Assembly: GCA_023389105.1 (NCBI GenBank)
Contig: JAEWEY010000010.1
Coordinates: 317,763-381,762 of the forward strand
Reading direction: 5' to 3'
DNA: 64,000 bases
Source: Pseudomonadota bacterium
GTDB taxonomy: Bacteria > Pseudomonadota > Alphaproteobacteria > Sphingomonadales > Sphingomonadaceae
Part shown: one piece after another, positions 18,731-28,289 of the stretch
How the letters are laid out: the number at the start of each line of letters is the position of its first letter
How positions within the stretch are numbered: the first letter of the stretch is position 1
Translations under genes and position numbers: made by a program
Notes under the pieces: model-generated
Seen by the model: only the letters and a program-made list of their open reading frames with translations
What the model was told of the DNA's origin: nothing
Databases searched by the model: none

Positions 18731-19530
18731 CGGTCCAGCAGTCCCTCCGCTGTTTCCGCGATGGCGCGAATGAAGCGACGCATTGCGGCAACTTCGGACG
18801 GGATTGGCTCACCAGTCCATTCGTCCATGTAGAATTTTTTGAACTCCAGCGCGATCGCGCAGGCCCGCCCGGGATAGCGCTCGTGAATGAAGCGCGTCTG
18901 CTCGCCCTTGCCCTGGAACGCGACGTTCTCACGAACGTCCAACTGGCGCCCGTTGAAATCGAACGCCCGCATTTCTTCCATCAGTGGATCGACCAGCCAC
19001 GCCCATTCTTCGCGCGGCATGGAGAACGTGCCGATGTTGATGTCCGGCGCCTCGGCCTGCGGCGTGGGGTCAGCAACCGGTCCGTCGCGACGATGATTGT
19101 AACTGTGCACGTCGATCACCAGGAACTTGGGATGACGGCGCGCAACGTCGTCGAGCATTGTGCCGAGCATCACGTAATAGGCGGCATGCAGTTCCAGCGA
19201 GCGGGCGGCCTCGGCGTCATCGAGGCCATCGCTGCCCCATACATCGAGACCCCAGCTCTGGTCCGGCGTCCGATAGATTGCGCTGTCCGCCCCGCGGTTC
19301 AGGTCGAACTCGAAGCGCGAGCGATGCGCGATGACGTGCGCCGCGACGCCGCGGACCGACTCACCGGTGAACGGATCCTCCTCGCGCAGCCGGTCATCGT
19401 CGGCGAGCGCCATACGCGCCGCAATTTCCGGACGCAGGTCATGACCGTCGTGGATCGCGGTCGCGACCACCGGTTCGGGACCGTACTGCACCGTCCACCA
19501 CGGGCCGGCATCCTGATTAACCTGGATCAC
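18727..19530 (-). CDS. N-formylglutamate amidohydrolase-like protein
   Basis: 267 aa of the FGase/zinc amidohydrolase fold: IHDGHD (about residue 27), RSRFEFDLNR, the zinc motif VIDVHSYNHR and ALEFKKFYMDEW. Classical N-formylglutamate deformylase (HutG) acts in histidine degradation, but no hut gene lies nearby. The partners are a DUF1704 peptidase and an ATP-grasp ligase, so a role in hydrolysing a glutamyl or acyl-amide bond is a better guess. GTG start. The gene lies 43 nt after the epimerase gene. Confidence 0.85.
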   Translation of the reverse strand: MIQVNQDAGPWWTVQYGPEPVVATAIHDGHDLRPEIAARMALADDDRLREEDPFTGESVRGVAAHVIAHRSRFEFDLNRGADSAIYRTPDQSWGLDVWGSDGLDDAEAARSLELHAAYYVMLGTMLDDVARRHPKFLVIDVHSYNHRRDGPVADPTPQAEAPDINIGTFSMPREEWAWLVDPLMEEMRAFDFNGRQLDVRENVAFQGKGEQTRFIHERYPGRACAIALEFKKFYMDEWTGEPIPSEVAAMRRFIRAIAETAEGLLDR

Positions 19531-19573
19531 ATGCCGGAAAGCGCACGGCGGCGCATTCGGTTTCGTGCCCGCA

Positions 19574-19990
19574 TCAATGCGCGGCAGGCGTCTCCATGAT
19601 CTCGGTCAGCACGCCGCCCATGTCCTTGGGATGGACGAAAAAGATGAGCGTCCCGTGCGCGCCGATGCGTGGTTCGCCGAGCACGCGGGCACCCTTGGCC
19701 TCGAACTCAGCCTTGGCAGCATGGATGTCGGGGACCTCGAAGCAGACGTGATGCTGGCCACCGAGCGGATTCTTCTCAAGGAACTTCACGATCGGTGAGT
19801 TGTCGCCCAGCGGCTCGATCAGCTCGATCTGACTGTTCGGCGTGTCGACGAAGCAGACGCGGACGCCTTGCGCCGGCAGGTCGAATGCCGGTCCATGCGG
19901 CTCGGCGCCGAAGAGCTTGCGATAGGTTTCGAGGCTCTGCTCGATGGACGGCGTCGCAACGCCTACGTGGTTGAGGCGGCCGAGTTTCAT
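19574..19990 (-). CDS. mce: Methylmalonyl-CoA epimerase
   Basis: 138-aa vicinal-oxygen-chelate protein that interconverts (S)- and (R)-methylmalonyl-CoA in propionyl-CoA catabolism. Metal ligands are visible: His in LNHVGVA, His in QHHVCFEV and Glu in GVLTEIMETP. The ATG at 19990 overlaps the OsmC stop (ATGA). Its presence with pccB upstream fits the propionate route, although pccA and the mutase are not in the window. Confidence 0.93.
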   Translation of the reverse strand: MKLGRLNHVGVATPSIEQSLETYRKLFGAEPHGPAFDLPAQGVRVCFVDTPNSQIELIEPLGDNSPIVKFLEKNPLGGQHHVCFEVPDIHAAKAEFEAKGARVLGEPRIGAHGTLIFFVHPKDMGGVLTEIMETPAAH

Positions 19991-20445
19991 GGCTCGATGG
20001 TCACTTCGGTGGTCACGCTGTTGGCGATGAAGCAGGCTTCGTGAGCCTTGTGATGCAGTCCGGCGACGGTCGCCGCATCCGGCGCCGCGCCGCTCCAAGT
20101 AACTTTCGGGCGGAGCGTGACGCGGGTCATCGCGATGCGTCCGTCGGCCTGCTTGTCCAATAGGCCTTCCGCGTCATCGACATAGCTGTCGGGCACCAAG
20201 CCAGCGCGGCGCGCGAAGTCGACGAAGAACAGCATATGGCATGACGAGAGCGAAGCGACGAACGCCTCTTCCGGGTCTACTCCGGCAGGATCGTTCCAAG
20301 GCGCGGGAACCACATGCGGGCTAGGCGAGGCGGGGACGGTCAGGCCGCCGTCGAAGCTCCATTGATGCGCGCGGCTGTATTGCCCCCTGGCGAAATCGCC
20401 CTCGCCCGACCGAGTCCAGTGAATGGTGGCGATATAGGTGCTCAT
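19987..20445 (-). CDS. OsmC family protein
   Basis: 152-aa OsmC/Ohr-type thiol peroxidase. The two reactive cysteines sit in SLSSCHMLFF and HEACFIANS, as in peroxiredoxin-like hydroperoxide reductases. It lies inside a propionyl-CoA gene block, and its start and stop each overlap a neighbour by 4 nt. The exact peroxide substrate cannot be read from the sequence. Confidence 0.9.
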   Translation of the reverse strand: MSTYIATIHWTRSGEGDFARGQYSRAHQWSFDGGLTVPASPSPHVVPAPWNDPAGVDPEEAFVASLSSCHMLFFVDFARRAGLVPDSYVDDAEGLLDKQADGRIAMTRVTLRPKVTWSGAAPDAATVAGLHHKAHEACFIANSVTTEVTIEP

Positions 20446-20675
20446 GTCAGCTTAAGGACTTTCAATAAAAGCAGCGCGCAAACGCACGCCCACATGAGAT
20501 TCCAAGCGATCGCAAACCAAAATCGAACCGGCGCTTTTCGCCGCGTCCACTCACCCAAGGCTACCTGACCACCGAATTCCGCTCGGCCACGCCGCCAGTT
20601 TCCAAATGCCAGGGCGGTGAAGGTCACTACGCCGGTCGCCATCAAGGCTGCAATTACCCAGCCGCGCCCCGTCAC
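20442..20675 (-). CDS. Small two-TM membrane protein
   Basis: About 77 aa with two predicted TM helices ([19 protein letters not shown] and [20 protein letters not shown]) and a basic loop. I chose the GTG at 20675, because it overlaps the pccB stop as GTGA like the other junctions here; GTG 20702 is the alternative. Function unknown. Confidence 0.7.
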   Translation of the reverse strand: MTGRGWVIAALMATGVVTFTALAFGNWRRGRAEFGGQVALGEWTRRKAPVRFWFAIAWNLMWACVCALLLLKVLKLT

Positions 20676-22204
20676 AGCGGAATGTTGTCGTGCTTCTTCC
20701 ACGGGTTCTCGAGCTGCTTATTCCGCAGCTTGCGTAAGCCCATCGCGACCCGCCGCCGCGTCGAGTGAGGCATGATCACTTCGTCGATGAAGCCCTTGCT
20801 CGCGGCTACGAACGGATTGGCGAAGCGCTCTTCGTACTCGCGAGTGCGTTCGGCGATCTTATCCGGGTCGCCGATGTCCTTGCGAAAGATGATCTCGACT
20901 GCCCCCTTGGCGCCCATCACCGCGATCTCGGCGGTCGGCCAGGCGTAGTTGAGGTCGCCGCGCAGATGCTTGGACGCCATGACGTCATAGGCGCCGCCAT
21001 AGGCTTTGCGAGTGATGACGGTGATCTTCGGCACGGTCGCTTCGGCATAGGCGAACAGCAGCTTCGCGCCGTGCTTGATGATGCCGTTATGCTCTTGCGC
21101 GGTGCCGGGCAGGAAGCCGGGGACGTCGACGAAGGTCAGGATCGGGATGTCGAACGCGTCGCAGAAGCGGACGAAGCGCGCCCCCTTCTTGGCGCTGTTG
21201 ATGTCGAGCACGCCGGCCAGCACCATCGGCTGGTTGGCGACGACCCCGACCGTCCGCCCCTCGATGCGGATGAAGCCGATGATGATGTTCCCGGCATGCG
21301 CGGGCTGAAGCTCGAAGAAATCGCCCTCGTCGGCGACCTTCCGGATCAGCTCATGCATGTCATAGGGAGTGGTTGCGCTCGGCGGGATCAACGTGTCGAG
21401 GCTGTCCTCGAGCCGATCGATGGGATCGGCACACGGCCGCGACGGATCGTCGTGGCGGTTGGATAGCGGCAGGAAATCGAAAAAATCGCGGGTCGCCAGC
21501 AGCGCGTCGATGTCGTTTTCGAAGGCAACGTCGGCCACACCGGACTTCGTCGTGTGGGTCACCGCGCCGCCCAGTTCCTCCTGCGTCACCACCTCGTTGG
21601 TCACGGTCTTCACCACGTCCGGGCCCGTGACGAACATGTAGCTCGAATCCTTCACCATGAAGATGAAGTCGGTCATTGCCGGCGAATAGACCGCGCCTCC
21701 CGCGCACGGGCCCATGATCAGGCTGATTTGCGGGATGACGCCGCTGGCAAGCACGTTGCGCTGGAACACCTCGGCATAGCCGCCGAGCGACGCGACGCCT
21801 TCTTGAATTCGCGCGCCGCCGCTGTCGTTGAGGCCGATGACCGGCGCCCCGACCTTCATCGCCATGTCCATGACCTTGCAAATCTTCTGCGCGTGGCGCT
21901 CGCTGAGCGAGCCGCCGAACACCGTGAAGTCCTGCGCGAACACGTACACCAGTCGCCCGTTGATCGTGCCCGACCCCGTCACGACGCCGTCGCCCGGGAA
22001 CTTCTGGCTCTCCATGCCGAAGTCGGCGCAGTTGTGCTCGACGAACATGTCATATTCTTCGAAGCTGCCCTGATCGAGCAGCACCGACAGCCGCTCGCGC
22101 GCCGTCAGCCGGCCCTTGGCATGCTGCGCTGCAATGCGCTTTTCGCCGCCGCCAAGCCGCGCCAGTTCACGCCGATGCTCGAGTTCTTCGATGGTGGTCG
22201 CCAA
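20672..22204 (-). CDS. pccB: Acyl-CoA (propionyl-CoA) carboxylase beta subunit
   Basis: Carboxyltransferase subunit of a biotin-dependent acyl-CoA carboxylase, about 510 aa. It has the two crotonase-like halves: [22 protein letters not shown] and [11 protein letters not shown] in the first, [14 protein letters not shown] and [10 protein letters not shown] in the second. These match PccB, giving methylmalonyl-CoA. The TTG at 22204 is preceded by GAGGAGA 6 nt upstream and yields the standard N-terminus; GTG 22234 lies upstream of that ribosome site and is less likely. Mce lies three genes downstream, but the biotin subunit is elsewhere. Confidence 0.95.
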   Translation of the reverse strand: MATTIEELEHRRELARLGGGEKRIAAQHAKGRLTARERLSVLLDQGSFEEYDMFVEHNCADFGMESQKFPGDGVVTGSGTINGRLVYVFAQDFTVFGGSLSERHAQKICKVMDMAMKVGAPVIGLNDSGGARIQEGVASLGGYAEVFQRNVLASGVIPQISLIMGPCAGGAVYSPAMTDFIFMVKDSSYMFVTGPDVVKTVTNEVVTQEELGGAVTHTTKSGVADVAFENDIDALLATRDFFDFLPLSNRHDDPSRPCADPIDRLEDSLDTLIPPSATTPYDMHELIRKVADEGDFFELQPAHAGNIIIGFIRIEGRTVGVVANQPMVLAGVLDINSAKKGARFVRFCDAFDIPILTFVDVPGFLPGTAQEHNGIIKHGAKLLFAYAEATVPKITVITRKAYGGAYDVMASKHLRGDLNYAWPTAEIAVMGAKGAVEIIFRKDIGDPDKIAERTREYEERFANPFVAASKGFIDEVIMPHSTRRRVAMGLRKLRNKQLENPWKKHDNIPL

Positions 22205-22453
22205 CCGTGCTCTCCTCGGCCGCGCGTCTTCCACGGCAGGCGATGCGGGTCAACCGAATGGCCGTTGAATGAGAAGTGTCGGGTGGGTAACTCTCCTTAG
22301 CGCCGGGGTTTGGCGCGAGTCCGAAACGTTCTGGCGCGCGTTGCAGTGCAGCATACGGGTTTTTGTATTAACTCTGGTTAATCGCGAGGAACTGCCGGGC
22401 CTCGGTTCCGTTCTTGTTCTGGGTTTTCCCACAACATGGAGGAAAGAGCGAAA
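22205..22453. promoter_or_regulatory. Divergent intergenic region with TTAA-N6-TTAA repeat
   Basis: About 250 nt between pccB and the glycosyltransferase gene. It holds an inverted repeat TTAAC-TCTG-GTTAA (22368-22381) about 70 nt before the glycosyltransferase start. This resembles a CtrA-type pair but with a 6-nt instead of 7-nt spacer. I see no gene here. Confidence 0.4.
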
Positions 22454-23668
22454 ATGCTGACGCGCGTCGGGGTGCCTGTAACACATGAAGCCGAGCCCTC
22501 GGCGCCAACGCCGGAGGCTGCGACGCTTCTGTGTTTTTCGCACTTGCGGTGGAATTTTGTATTCCAGCGTCCTCAGCACCTGATGACCCGCTTCGCACGG
22601 GAAATGCGGGTCATTTATTGGGAAGAGCCGGTCGATATCGGTCCCAAGGAGACCGCATTCTTGCAGGTTCGTGACGCGGAAGATGCTGCCAATGTCCGCG
22701 TGATCGTCCCGCACTTGCCGCAAGGCATGCCTGAGGATGCGCGGGAGGCTGCGCTGAAGCGTCTGCTGGATGCGCATGTCGCCTCGATCCGCGGACCGCT
22801 GATCGCCTGGTATTACACGCCGATGATGCTGCCTTTCTCGCGGCAGCTGGATGCTGACGTCGTCGTGTTCGACGCGATGGACGAGCTCAGCAAGTTCAAG
22901 TTCGCCCCGGCAAAGCTGCTGGAGCTCGAACAGGAAGTGATCGACCGTGCGGACGTCGTCTTCACCGGCGGCGCAAGCCTGTTCGAGGCCAAGAAGGACC
23001 GTCACGCCAACGTGCATTGCTTCCCTTCGTCGGTGGACCGCGCGCACTTCTGCAAGGCACGGGCCCATTTGTTCGATCCAGCGGACCAGGAAGATTTGCC
23101 GCGGCCGCGCCTCGGTTTCTATGGCGTGCTCGACGAGCGTTTCGATATCGACCTGCTCGATGCGGTCGCGAAGATGCGGCCGGACTGGTCGTTCGTCATG
23201 GTCGGCCCTGTCGTGAAGATCGCGCCGGAAGACCTGCCGAAGCGCAGCAATATCCATTATCTGGGCGGCAAGACCTACGAGCAGCTTCCGGCCTATCTAT
23301 CGGGCTGGGATGTAGCGTTGATGCCGTTCGCAATGAACGAATCGACACAGTTTATTTCGCCGACGAAGACGCCGGAATATCTGGCGGGCGGCAAGCCGGT
23401 AGTCTCGACGCCGATCCGCGACGTTGTCCGCACGTACGGTCATCTCGAAGGCGTCAAGATCGCGTCGACGCCGGACGAGTTCGTCGCGGCGTGCGAGGAA
23501 GCGCTGGAGCTTTCGCACAACCCCGAGAGCGGCTGGCTGGCTGAAGCCGACCTGATGCTGTCGGCGGCGAGCTGGGACACGACCCAGGCGAGGATGATGG
23601 GTCTTATCAGCGACGTTCTGGGCGTTCGCCAGGGCGCTGATCCGGCGCTGCTCGTAGCCGCGGAATGA
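22454..23668 (+). CDS. Glycosyltransferase (GT-B type)
   Basis: About 404 aa. N-terminal domain begins LLCFSHLRWNFVFQRPQHLM, a segment typical of GT1-like glycosyltransferases in sphingomonads. The C-terminal Rossmann domain has PRLGFYGVLDER, VMVGPVVK, IHYLGGKTYEQLPAYLSGWDV and EYLAGGKPVVSTP, the donor-binding region. The ATG at 22454 follows AGGAAAGAG. Its stop overlaps glf (ATGA), so it may transfer galactofuranose; that is inference from the neighbour. Confidence 0.88.
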   Translation: MLTRVGVPVTHEAEPSAPTPEAATLLCFSHLRWNFVFQRPQHLMTRFAREMRVIYWEEPVDIGPKETAFLQVRDAEDAANVRVIVPHLPQGMPEDAREAALKRLLDAHVASIRGPLIAWYYTPMMLPFSRQLDADVVVFDAMDELSKFKFAPAKLLELEQEVIDRADVVFTGGASLFEAKKDRHANVHCFPSSVDRAHFCKARAHLFDPADQEDLPRPRLGFYGVLDERFDIDLLDAVAKMRPDWSFVMVGPVVKIAPEDLPKRSNIHYLGGKTYEQLPAYLSGWDVALMPFAMNESTQFISPTKTPEYLAGGKPVVSTPIRDVVRTYGHLEGVKIASTPDEFVAACEEALELSHNPESGWLAEADLMLSAASWDTTQARMMGLISDVLGVRQGADPALLVAAE

Positions 23669-24831
23669 GCGCCGATCAGAGCGGTGAAGGCCGCTACGAC
23701 TATCTCGTCGTCGGGGCCGGCTTTGCCGGCTCCGTCATAGCCGAACGTCTGGCGAGCCAGCACGGCGCGCGGGTGCTGGTGATCGACAAGCGGCCGCACA
23801 TTGCGGGTAATGCTTACGATGAGCCGAACGAGGCGGGCATCCTCTATCACAAGTACGGCCCGCACATTTTTCACACGAACAGCGACCAGGTCGTCGACTA
23901 TCTTTCCCAGTTCACGGAATGGCGGCCGTACGAGCATCGCGTGCTCGCGCATGTTCGCGACAAGCTCGTGCCAATCCCGATCAACCGGACTACGTTGAAC
24001 GAACTGTTCAACCTCGACCTGAAGACGGACGAAGAGGCTGCCGACTATCTCGCCTCGCGCGCCGAGCCGGTCGAGAACATTCGCACGTCCGAGGACGTGG
24101 TGATCAACGCCGTCGGCCGCGAGCTCTACGAGCTGTTCTTCCAGGGCTACACGCGCAAGCAATGGGGCCTGGACCCGAGCGAGCTCGACAAGTCGGTGAC
24201 CGCCAGGATTCCGACGCGGACGAACACGGATGATCGCTACTTCACCGACACGTTTCAGGCGATGCCGCGCGACGGTTACACCGCCATGTTCGCGCGCATC
24301 CTCGACAATCCCTTGATTGAAGTGCGTACCGGCGTCGACTTCCGTGATCTCAAGAACCGCGTCGGCGAAATCGCCGACCACGTCGTTTACACCGGCCCGA
24401 TCGACGAATATTTCGATCACCGGTTCGGCAAGCTGCCCTATCGCAGCCTGAAGTTCGACCATCAGACGCTGGAGCAGGATCGCTTCCAGGAAACCGGGAC
24501 GGTCAACTACCCGGCGCCCGACGTTCCCTACACGCGGATCAGCGAATACAAATATCTGACCGGACAGGGGGCGCCGGTGACGACCGTCACCTACGAATAT
24601 CCTTCTGCCGAGGGCGATCCTTATTACCCAATCCCGCGCCCGGAGAATCAGGAGCTGTTCAAGCGCTACGAAGCGCTGGCTGACGCGACCGAAGGCGTGA
24701 CTTTCGTCGGCCGACTGGCCACCTATCGCTATTACAACATGGACCAGATCGTCGGTCAGGCGCTCGCGACGTTCCGGCGCATGGATGAAAAGCGGCGGGC
24801 GAGTGCGCCGGAGGCTATTGCCGCGGACTGA
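23665..24831 (+). CDS. glf: UDP-galactopyranose mutase
   Basis: 388-aa FAD enzyme converting UDP-Galp to UDP-Galf for surface polysaccharides. It has the FAD-binding VVGAGFAGSVIAERLA, followed by GNAYDEPNEAG, KYGPHIFHTNS, FFQGYTRKQWG, the arginine-bearing ARIPTRTNTDDRYF, and a C-terminal GRLATYRYYNMDQ FAD contact. It is coupled to the glycosyltransferase and followed 47 nt later by a phosphatase gene. Confidence 0.96.
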   Translation: MSADQSGEGRYDYLVVGAGFAGSVIAERLASQHGARVLVIDKRPHIAGNAYDEPNEAGILYHKYGPHIFHTNSDQVVDYLSQFTEWRPYEHRVLAHVRDKLVPIPINRTTLNELFNLDLKTDEEAADYLASRAEPVENIRTSEDVVINAVGRELYELFFQGYTRKQWGLDPSELDKSVTARIPTRTNTDDRYFTDTFQAMPRDGYTAMFARILDNPLIEVRTGVDFRDLKNRVGEIADHVVYTGPIDEYFDHRFGKLPYRSLKFDHQTLEQDRFQETGTVNYPAPDVPYTRISEYKYLTGQGAPVTTVTYEYPSAEGDPYYPIPRPENQELFKRYEALADATEGVTFVGRLATYRYYNMDQIVGQALATFRRMDEKRRASAPEAIAAD

Positions 24832-24878
24832 CGGCACCAACCTGATGCTCATGCTTTAGAGCGTCAGGAGGAACGCGG

Positions 24879-25643
24879 ATGGCGCAAAATTGGCCTCAGC
24901 GATTGTGGCTGGTGCGACACGGACAGAGCCAGGGAAATGTCGCGCGCGACGCCGCTGAGGAGGCAGACGCGCATGAGATCGACATCGACATGCGCGACGT
25001 CGACGTTCCGCTGTCTACCCTTGGCGTCGAGCAGGCAAAGGCGGCCGGTCGCTGGTTTGCCGCGATGCCGCGCGAGGAACGGCCCGAGATCATCCTGTCC
25101 TCACCCTATGTCCGCGCCAAGCAAACCGCGGAGATCATTTGCCAGGCTGGCGCGCTTGCGGGCGGCAAAGCCAAAACGCTCATCGACGAGCGTTTGCGCG
25201 AGCGCGAGTTCGGCATCTTCGACCGCCTGACGACACTGGGTATTCGCGAGCGGTTCCCGGAGGAAGCCGCGCACCGGAAGCGCCTCGGGAAATTCTACCA
25301 CCGGCCGCCCGGCGGGGAGAGCTGGGCGGACGTCATTCTCCGCCTGCGGTCGATGCTCAACACGATTAACCTGCATTATTGCGACCGCCGCGTGATGATC
25401 GTTTGCCATCAGGTGGTCGTCCTCTGCTTCCGCTACATCCTCGAGGAGTTGGACGAGGCGCAGATCCTCGGCATCGACAAGCAGGCCGAGGTGCTGAACT
25501 GCGGCATCGCCGCCTATGAGTTTGACGCGGACGTCAAGGGACTTTGCGTGCCGACGCTGGACCTTTGGAATTACGGGGCGCCGCTGGAGGCCGAGGGCGC
25601 GTCGAAGACCTCCGCTCCAGATCTGATGACTGGAACACGGTGA
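24879..25643 (+). CDS. Histidine phosphatase family protein
   Basis: 254-aa phosphoglycerate-mutase-like phosphatase. The catalytic RHGQS is near residue 13, the second arginine is in SSPYVRAKQTAE, the acid region is DERLREREFG and the second His is in MIVCHQVVV. The C-terminal 30 residues are an extension. The substrate cannot be assigned; its position after glf suggests a sugar phosphate. It overlaps the next gene by GTGA. Confidence 0.9.
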   Translation: MAQNWPQRLWLVRHGQSQGNVARDAAEEADAHEIDIDMRDVDVPLSTLGVEQAKAAGRWFAAMPREERPEIILSSPYVRAKQTAEIICQAGALAGGKAKTLIDERLREREFGIFDRLTTLGIRERFPEEAAHRKRLGKFYHRPPGGESWADVILRLRSMLNTINLHYCDRRVMIVCHQVVVLCFRYILEELDEAQILGIDKQAEVLNCGIAAYEFDADVKGLCVPTLDLWNYGAPLEAEGASKTSAPDLMTGTR

Positions 25644-26488
25644 AGCTCGACCGGCACGCGCTTAAGGCTCATCCACTGCCGCCAGCCGGCAATGGCGGCA
25701 AGGAAGACAAGGGCCGCATCCTGATAATCGGCGGCAGCCGGGACGTCCCGGGCGCGGCGTTGCTTGCCGCGACCGCGGCCATGCGTACCGGCGCCGGACA
25801 GCTGGCCATCGCAACTGTCGAGAGCGCTGCGCAGCACCTCGCAATCGCCATGCCGGAAGCGATGGTGGCCGGCTTGCCTGAAGTTCGTGACGGCGGTTTT
25901 GCCACTGCCGCCGTAGCAGATTTGCAGGCTCTGGCAGGAAAGGCTGACGCAATCGTCGCCGGGCCCGGCGTCCGACCCAGCGCCGCCTGTGCGAAAATCT
26001 CGGAGGCGCTGATGGCGACCGAGGCAGCATTGGCGTTGGACGTCGCAATGTTGAAGGCGTTGCAGCCCCCGCGGCAATCAAGGGCCAAGCCCGCCATTCT
26101 CTTGCCCGACAACGACGAACTGGCATCGCTGCTGGACTGCGACGAGGCCGAGATCGAAGCCGATCCGGTCGCCTGCGGAAAGCGCGCCGCTGCCCGTTAC
26201 CAGGCAGTCGTCCACGTCAAAGGCGCCACTGCTTACGTCGTATGCCCCGAAGGGGAGGTCTGGACCCATGAATCGAAGGCGACGGGATTGGGCGTATCGG
26301 GCAGTGGGGACGTGCTTTCGGGCGTCGTCGGCGGTCTGCTCGCCCGTGGCGCAGAGCCGCTCACGGCACTGCTCTGGGCCGTCTGGCTGCACGGCCAGGC
26401 CGGCATTCACCTGAGCAAAACGGTCGGGCCGGTCGGTTTTCTGGCGCGAGAGATTGCCAACGCAATCCCGGCCGTGCTCCCGCGCTAA
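25640..26488 (+). CDS. nnrD: ADP-dependent NAD(P)H-hydrate dehydratase
   Basis: 282-aa CARKD/ribokinase-like dehydratase that repairs hydrated NAD(P)H. It shows ILIIGGSRDVPGAALLAATAAMRTGAG, the GPG turn, LLPDNDELASLL and the catalytic GSGDVLSGVVGGLLARG. It lacks the N-terminal NnrE epimerase domain found in fused versions. The start is GTG at 25640, overlapping the phosphatase stop. It ends 4 nt into the convergent pyruvate kinase gene. Confidence 0.93.
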   Translation: MKLDRHALKAHPLPPAGNGGKEDKGRILIIGGSRDVPGAALLAATAAMRTGAGQLAIATVESAAQHLAIAMPEAMVAGLPEVRDGGFATAAVADLQALAGKADAIVAGPGVRPSAACAKISEALMATEAALALDVAMLKALQPPRQSRAKPAILLPDNDELASLLDCDEAEIEADPVACGKRAAARYQAVVHVKGATAYVVCPEGEVWTHESKATGLGVSGSGDVLSGVVGGLLARGAEPLTALLWAVWLHGQAGIHLSKTVGPVGFLAREIANAIPAVLPR

Positions 26489-27951
26489 TTGCCGCTGTAG
26501 CGGTCGAGCTCGTCGCCGATCAGCCGGACGACGTGCAGCACGTTGGTGGAGCCGGCCTTACCGAACGGAATTCCAGCCATGACAATGACGCGGTCGCCGC
26601 CTTTGGCGATCTGGTGTCGCAGCGCCATGCGCTTGGCCTTTTCCACCATCTCCTCGAAATTCGAAACGTCGCGGGTGTGAACCGCGTGGACCCCCCACAG
26701 GAGGCCCATGCGGCGTGAGGTGTGGAGCGATGCGCTCATTGCCAGCAACGGCACCGGCGGGCGTTCGCGCGCGATCCGCCGCGCGGTCGAACCCGAACTG
26801 GTGTAGCAAAGCATGGCGGTAGCGGAGATGGTGCTGGCGATCTGCCGCGCGGATCCGGCCAGCGCGTCGGCAGTCGTCGCTTCAAGGCGGATCTGCGTGA
26901 AGTGAACCCGCTCCTGGTAACTCGGGTCACGTTCCACGCTGACCGCGATGCGGTCCATCATTTGCACCGCTTCGCACGGATATTTACCGGCCGCGCTTTC
27001 CGCCGACAGCATCACCGCATCGGCTCCGTCGTAGATGGCCTTGGCGACGTCGCTGACTTCCGCCCGCGTCGGCGTTGGCGAGGTAATCATCGATTCGAGC
27101 ATCTGCGTCGCGACCACCACGGGCTTGCCGTATTGGCGCGCCGTCGCGACGATCTTGTTCTGCAGCGGCGGAACCTGCTCGGGCGGCAATTCGACACCGA
27201 GGTCGCCGCGCGCGACCATCACCGCGTCGGCCAGCGCGACGATGTCGTTCAGCCGATCGACCGCTGCCGGCTTCTCGATTTTCGCGAGCAAAGCGGCACG
27301 ATCGCCGATCAACGTCCGCGCCTCTGCCACGTCTTCCGGACGCTGCACGAACGACAACGCGATCCAGTCCGCCCGTTGCTCCAATGCAAACTTGAGGTCG
27401 TCGCGATCCTTGTCGGTGAGCGCGGGGATCGGCACCAGCACGTCTGGCACGTTGACGCCCTTATTGTCCGATACGCTCCCGCCGACCTTCACTTCGCAGA
27501 CGATCTCGCCGTCGGCGACCTTGACGACGTTAAGGCGGACCTTGCCGTCGTCGATCAGAATATTGGTCGCCGGCCGAACAGCATCGAACAGCTCGGGGTG
27601 CGGCAGGAGGACGCGCTGGGCATCGCCCGGTTCGTCCTTCTGATCGAAGATAAAGCGCGCACCGGTTTCCAGCGTCGCCTTGCCGTCCTTGAACTGGCCG
27701 ACCCGAAGCTTCGGTCCCTGCAGGTCGAACAGGATCGTCGTCGGCCGGCCGAACTCCTTTTCCAGCGCACGGATGGCTTCGACCAGCTTGGCTTTCTGCT
27801 GCTGATCGCCGTGGCTCATGTTGATGCGGAAGGCATCGGCGCCGACCGTCATCAACGACCGGATCATCTCCAGACTGCTGGACGCCGGACCCAGCGTCGC
27901 CAGGATCTTCACCTTGCGGCTTCGCGGCGGCAGCATTTCGGTCAACGGCAC
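26485..27951 (-). CDS. pyk: Pyruvate kinase
   Basis: About 488 aa; converts phosphoenolpyruvate and ADP to pyruvate and ATP. Seen: KILATLGPAS, FRINMSHGD, DLQGPKLRVG, the family signature LLAKIEKPAAVDRLNDIV with the catalytic Lys, MVARGDLGVELP, and the C-terminal allosteric domain. The start is GTG at 27951 or, better spaced from AAGGA, TTG at 27945. It is divergent from gapR. Confidence 0.97.
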   Translation of the reverse strand: MPLTEMLPPRSRKVKILATLGPASSSLEMIRSLMTVGADAFRINMSHGDQQQKAKLVEAIRALEKEFGRPTTILFDLQGPKLRVGQFKDGKATLETGARFIFDQKDEPGDAQRVLLPHPELFDAVRPATNILIDDGKVRLNVVKVADGEIVCEVKVGGSVSDNKGVNVPDVLVPIPALTDKDRDDLKFALEQRADWIALSFVQRPEDVAEARTLIGDRAALLAKIEKPAAVDRLNDIVALADAVMVARGDLGVELPPEQVPPLQNKIVATARQYGKPVVVATQMLESMITSPTPTRAEVSDVAKAIYDGADAVMLSAESAAGKYPCEAVQMMDRIAVSVERDPSYQERVHFTQIRLEATTADALAGSARQIASTISATAMLCYTSSGSTARRIARERPPVPLLAMSASLHTSRRMGLLWGVHAVHTRDVSNFEEMVEKAKRMALRHQIAKGGDRVIVMAGIPFGKAGSTNVLHVVRLIGDELDRYSGN

Positions 27952-27958
27952 TTCCTTC

Positions 27959-27980
27959 GGCTAAGCGGCCCGCCTTAGCC
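27959..27980. repeat. Inverted repeat between pyk and gapR
   Basis: GGCTAAG-N8-CTTAGCC, 7-bp arms, in the divergent interval just upstream of pyk. It could be an operator or a hairpin in the pyk leader. No U-run follows it in either direction. Confidence 0.4.
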
Positions 27981-28045
27981 GCTTGCCATGATGGTTCAAG
28001 CCGCTAGAGCCGCCCCGACCACATCAAAACCGGAGTTTCAGGAGC

Positions 28046-28288
28046 ATGGCGGAAGGCACCGTCGCGGCCGATCAGTTGCGGCTGTTCATCGAGCGGATCG
28101 AGCGCCTCGAGGAAGAGAAGAAGGGCATCGCGGATGACGTGAAGGACGTCTACGCGGAGGCGAAGTCGAACGGTTACGATACCAAAACCATGCGGGCGAT
28201 CGTCCGCCTGCGGAAGATGGAGACGCATGCGCGCCAGGAAGCCGACGCGCTGCTCGAAACCTATCGCCAGGCACTCGGCCTCGAATAG
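28046..28288 (+). CDS. gapR: GapR family (DUF2312) DNA-binding protein
   Basis: 80 aa, nearly all helical coiled coil ([49 protein letters not shown]). This is the alphaproteobacterial GapR family, which clamps overtwisted DNA ahead of polymerases and affects chromosome replication. AGGAGC lies just before the ATG. Two nt separate its stop from the convergent CPBP gene. Confidence 0.93.
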   Translation: MAEGTVAADQLRLFIERIERLEEEKKGIADDVKDVYAEAKSNGYDTKTMRAIVRLRKMETHARQEADALLETYRQALGLE

Positions 28289-28289
28289 G

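Noticed and set aside
18727..19530. Histidine degradation gene hutG
   Set aside because: The fold matches, but no hutH, hutU, hutI or hutF gene is nearby and it is coupled to DUF1704 and an ATP-grasp gene.
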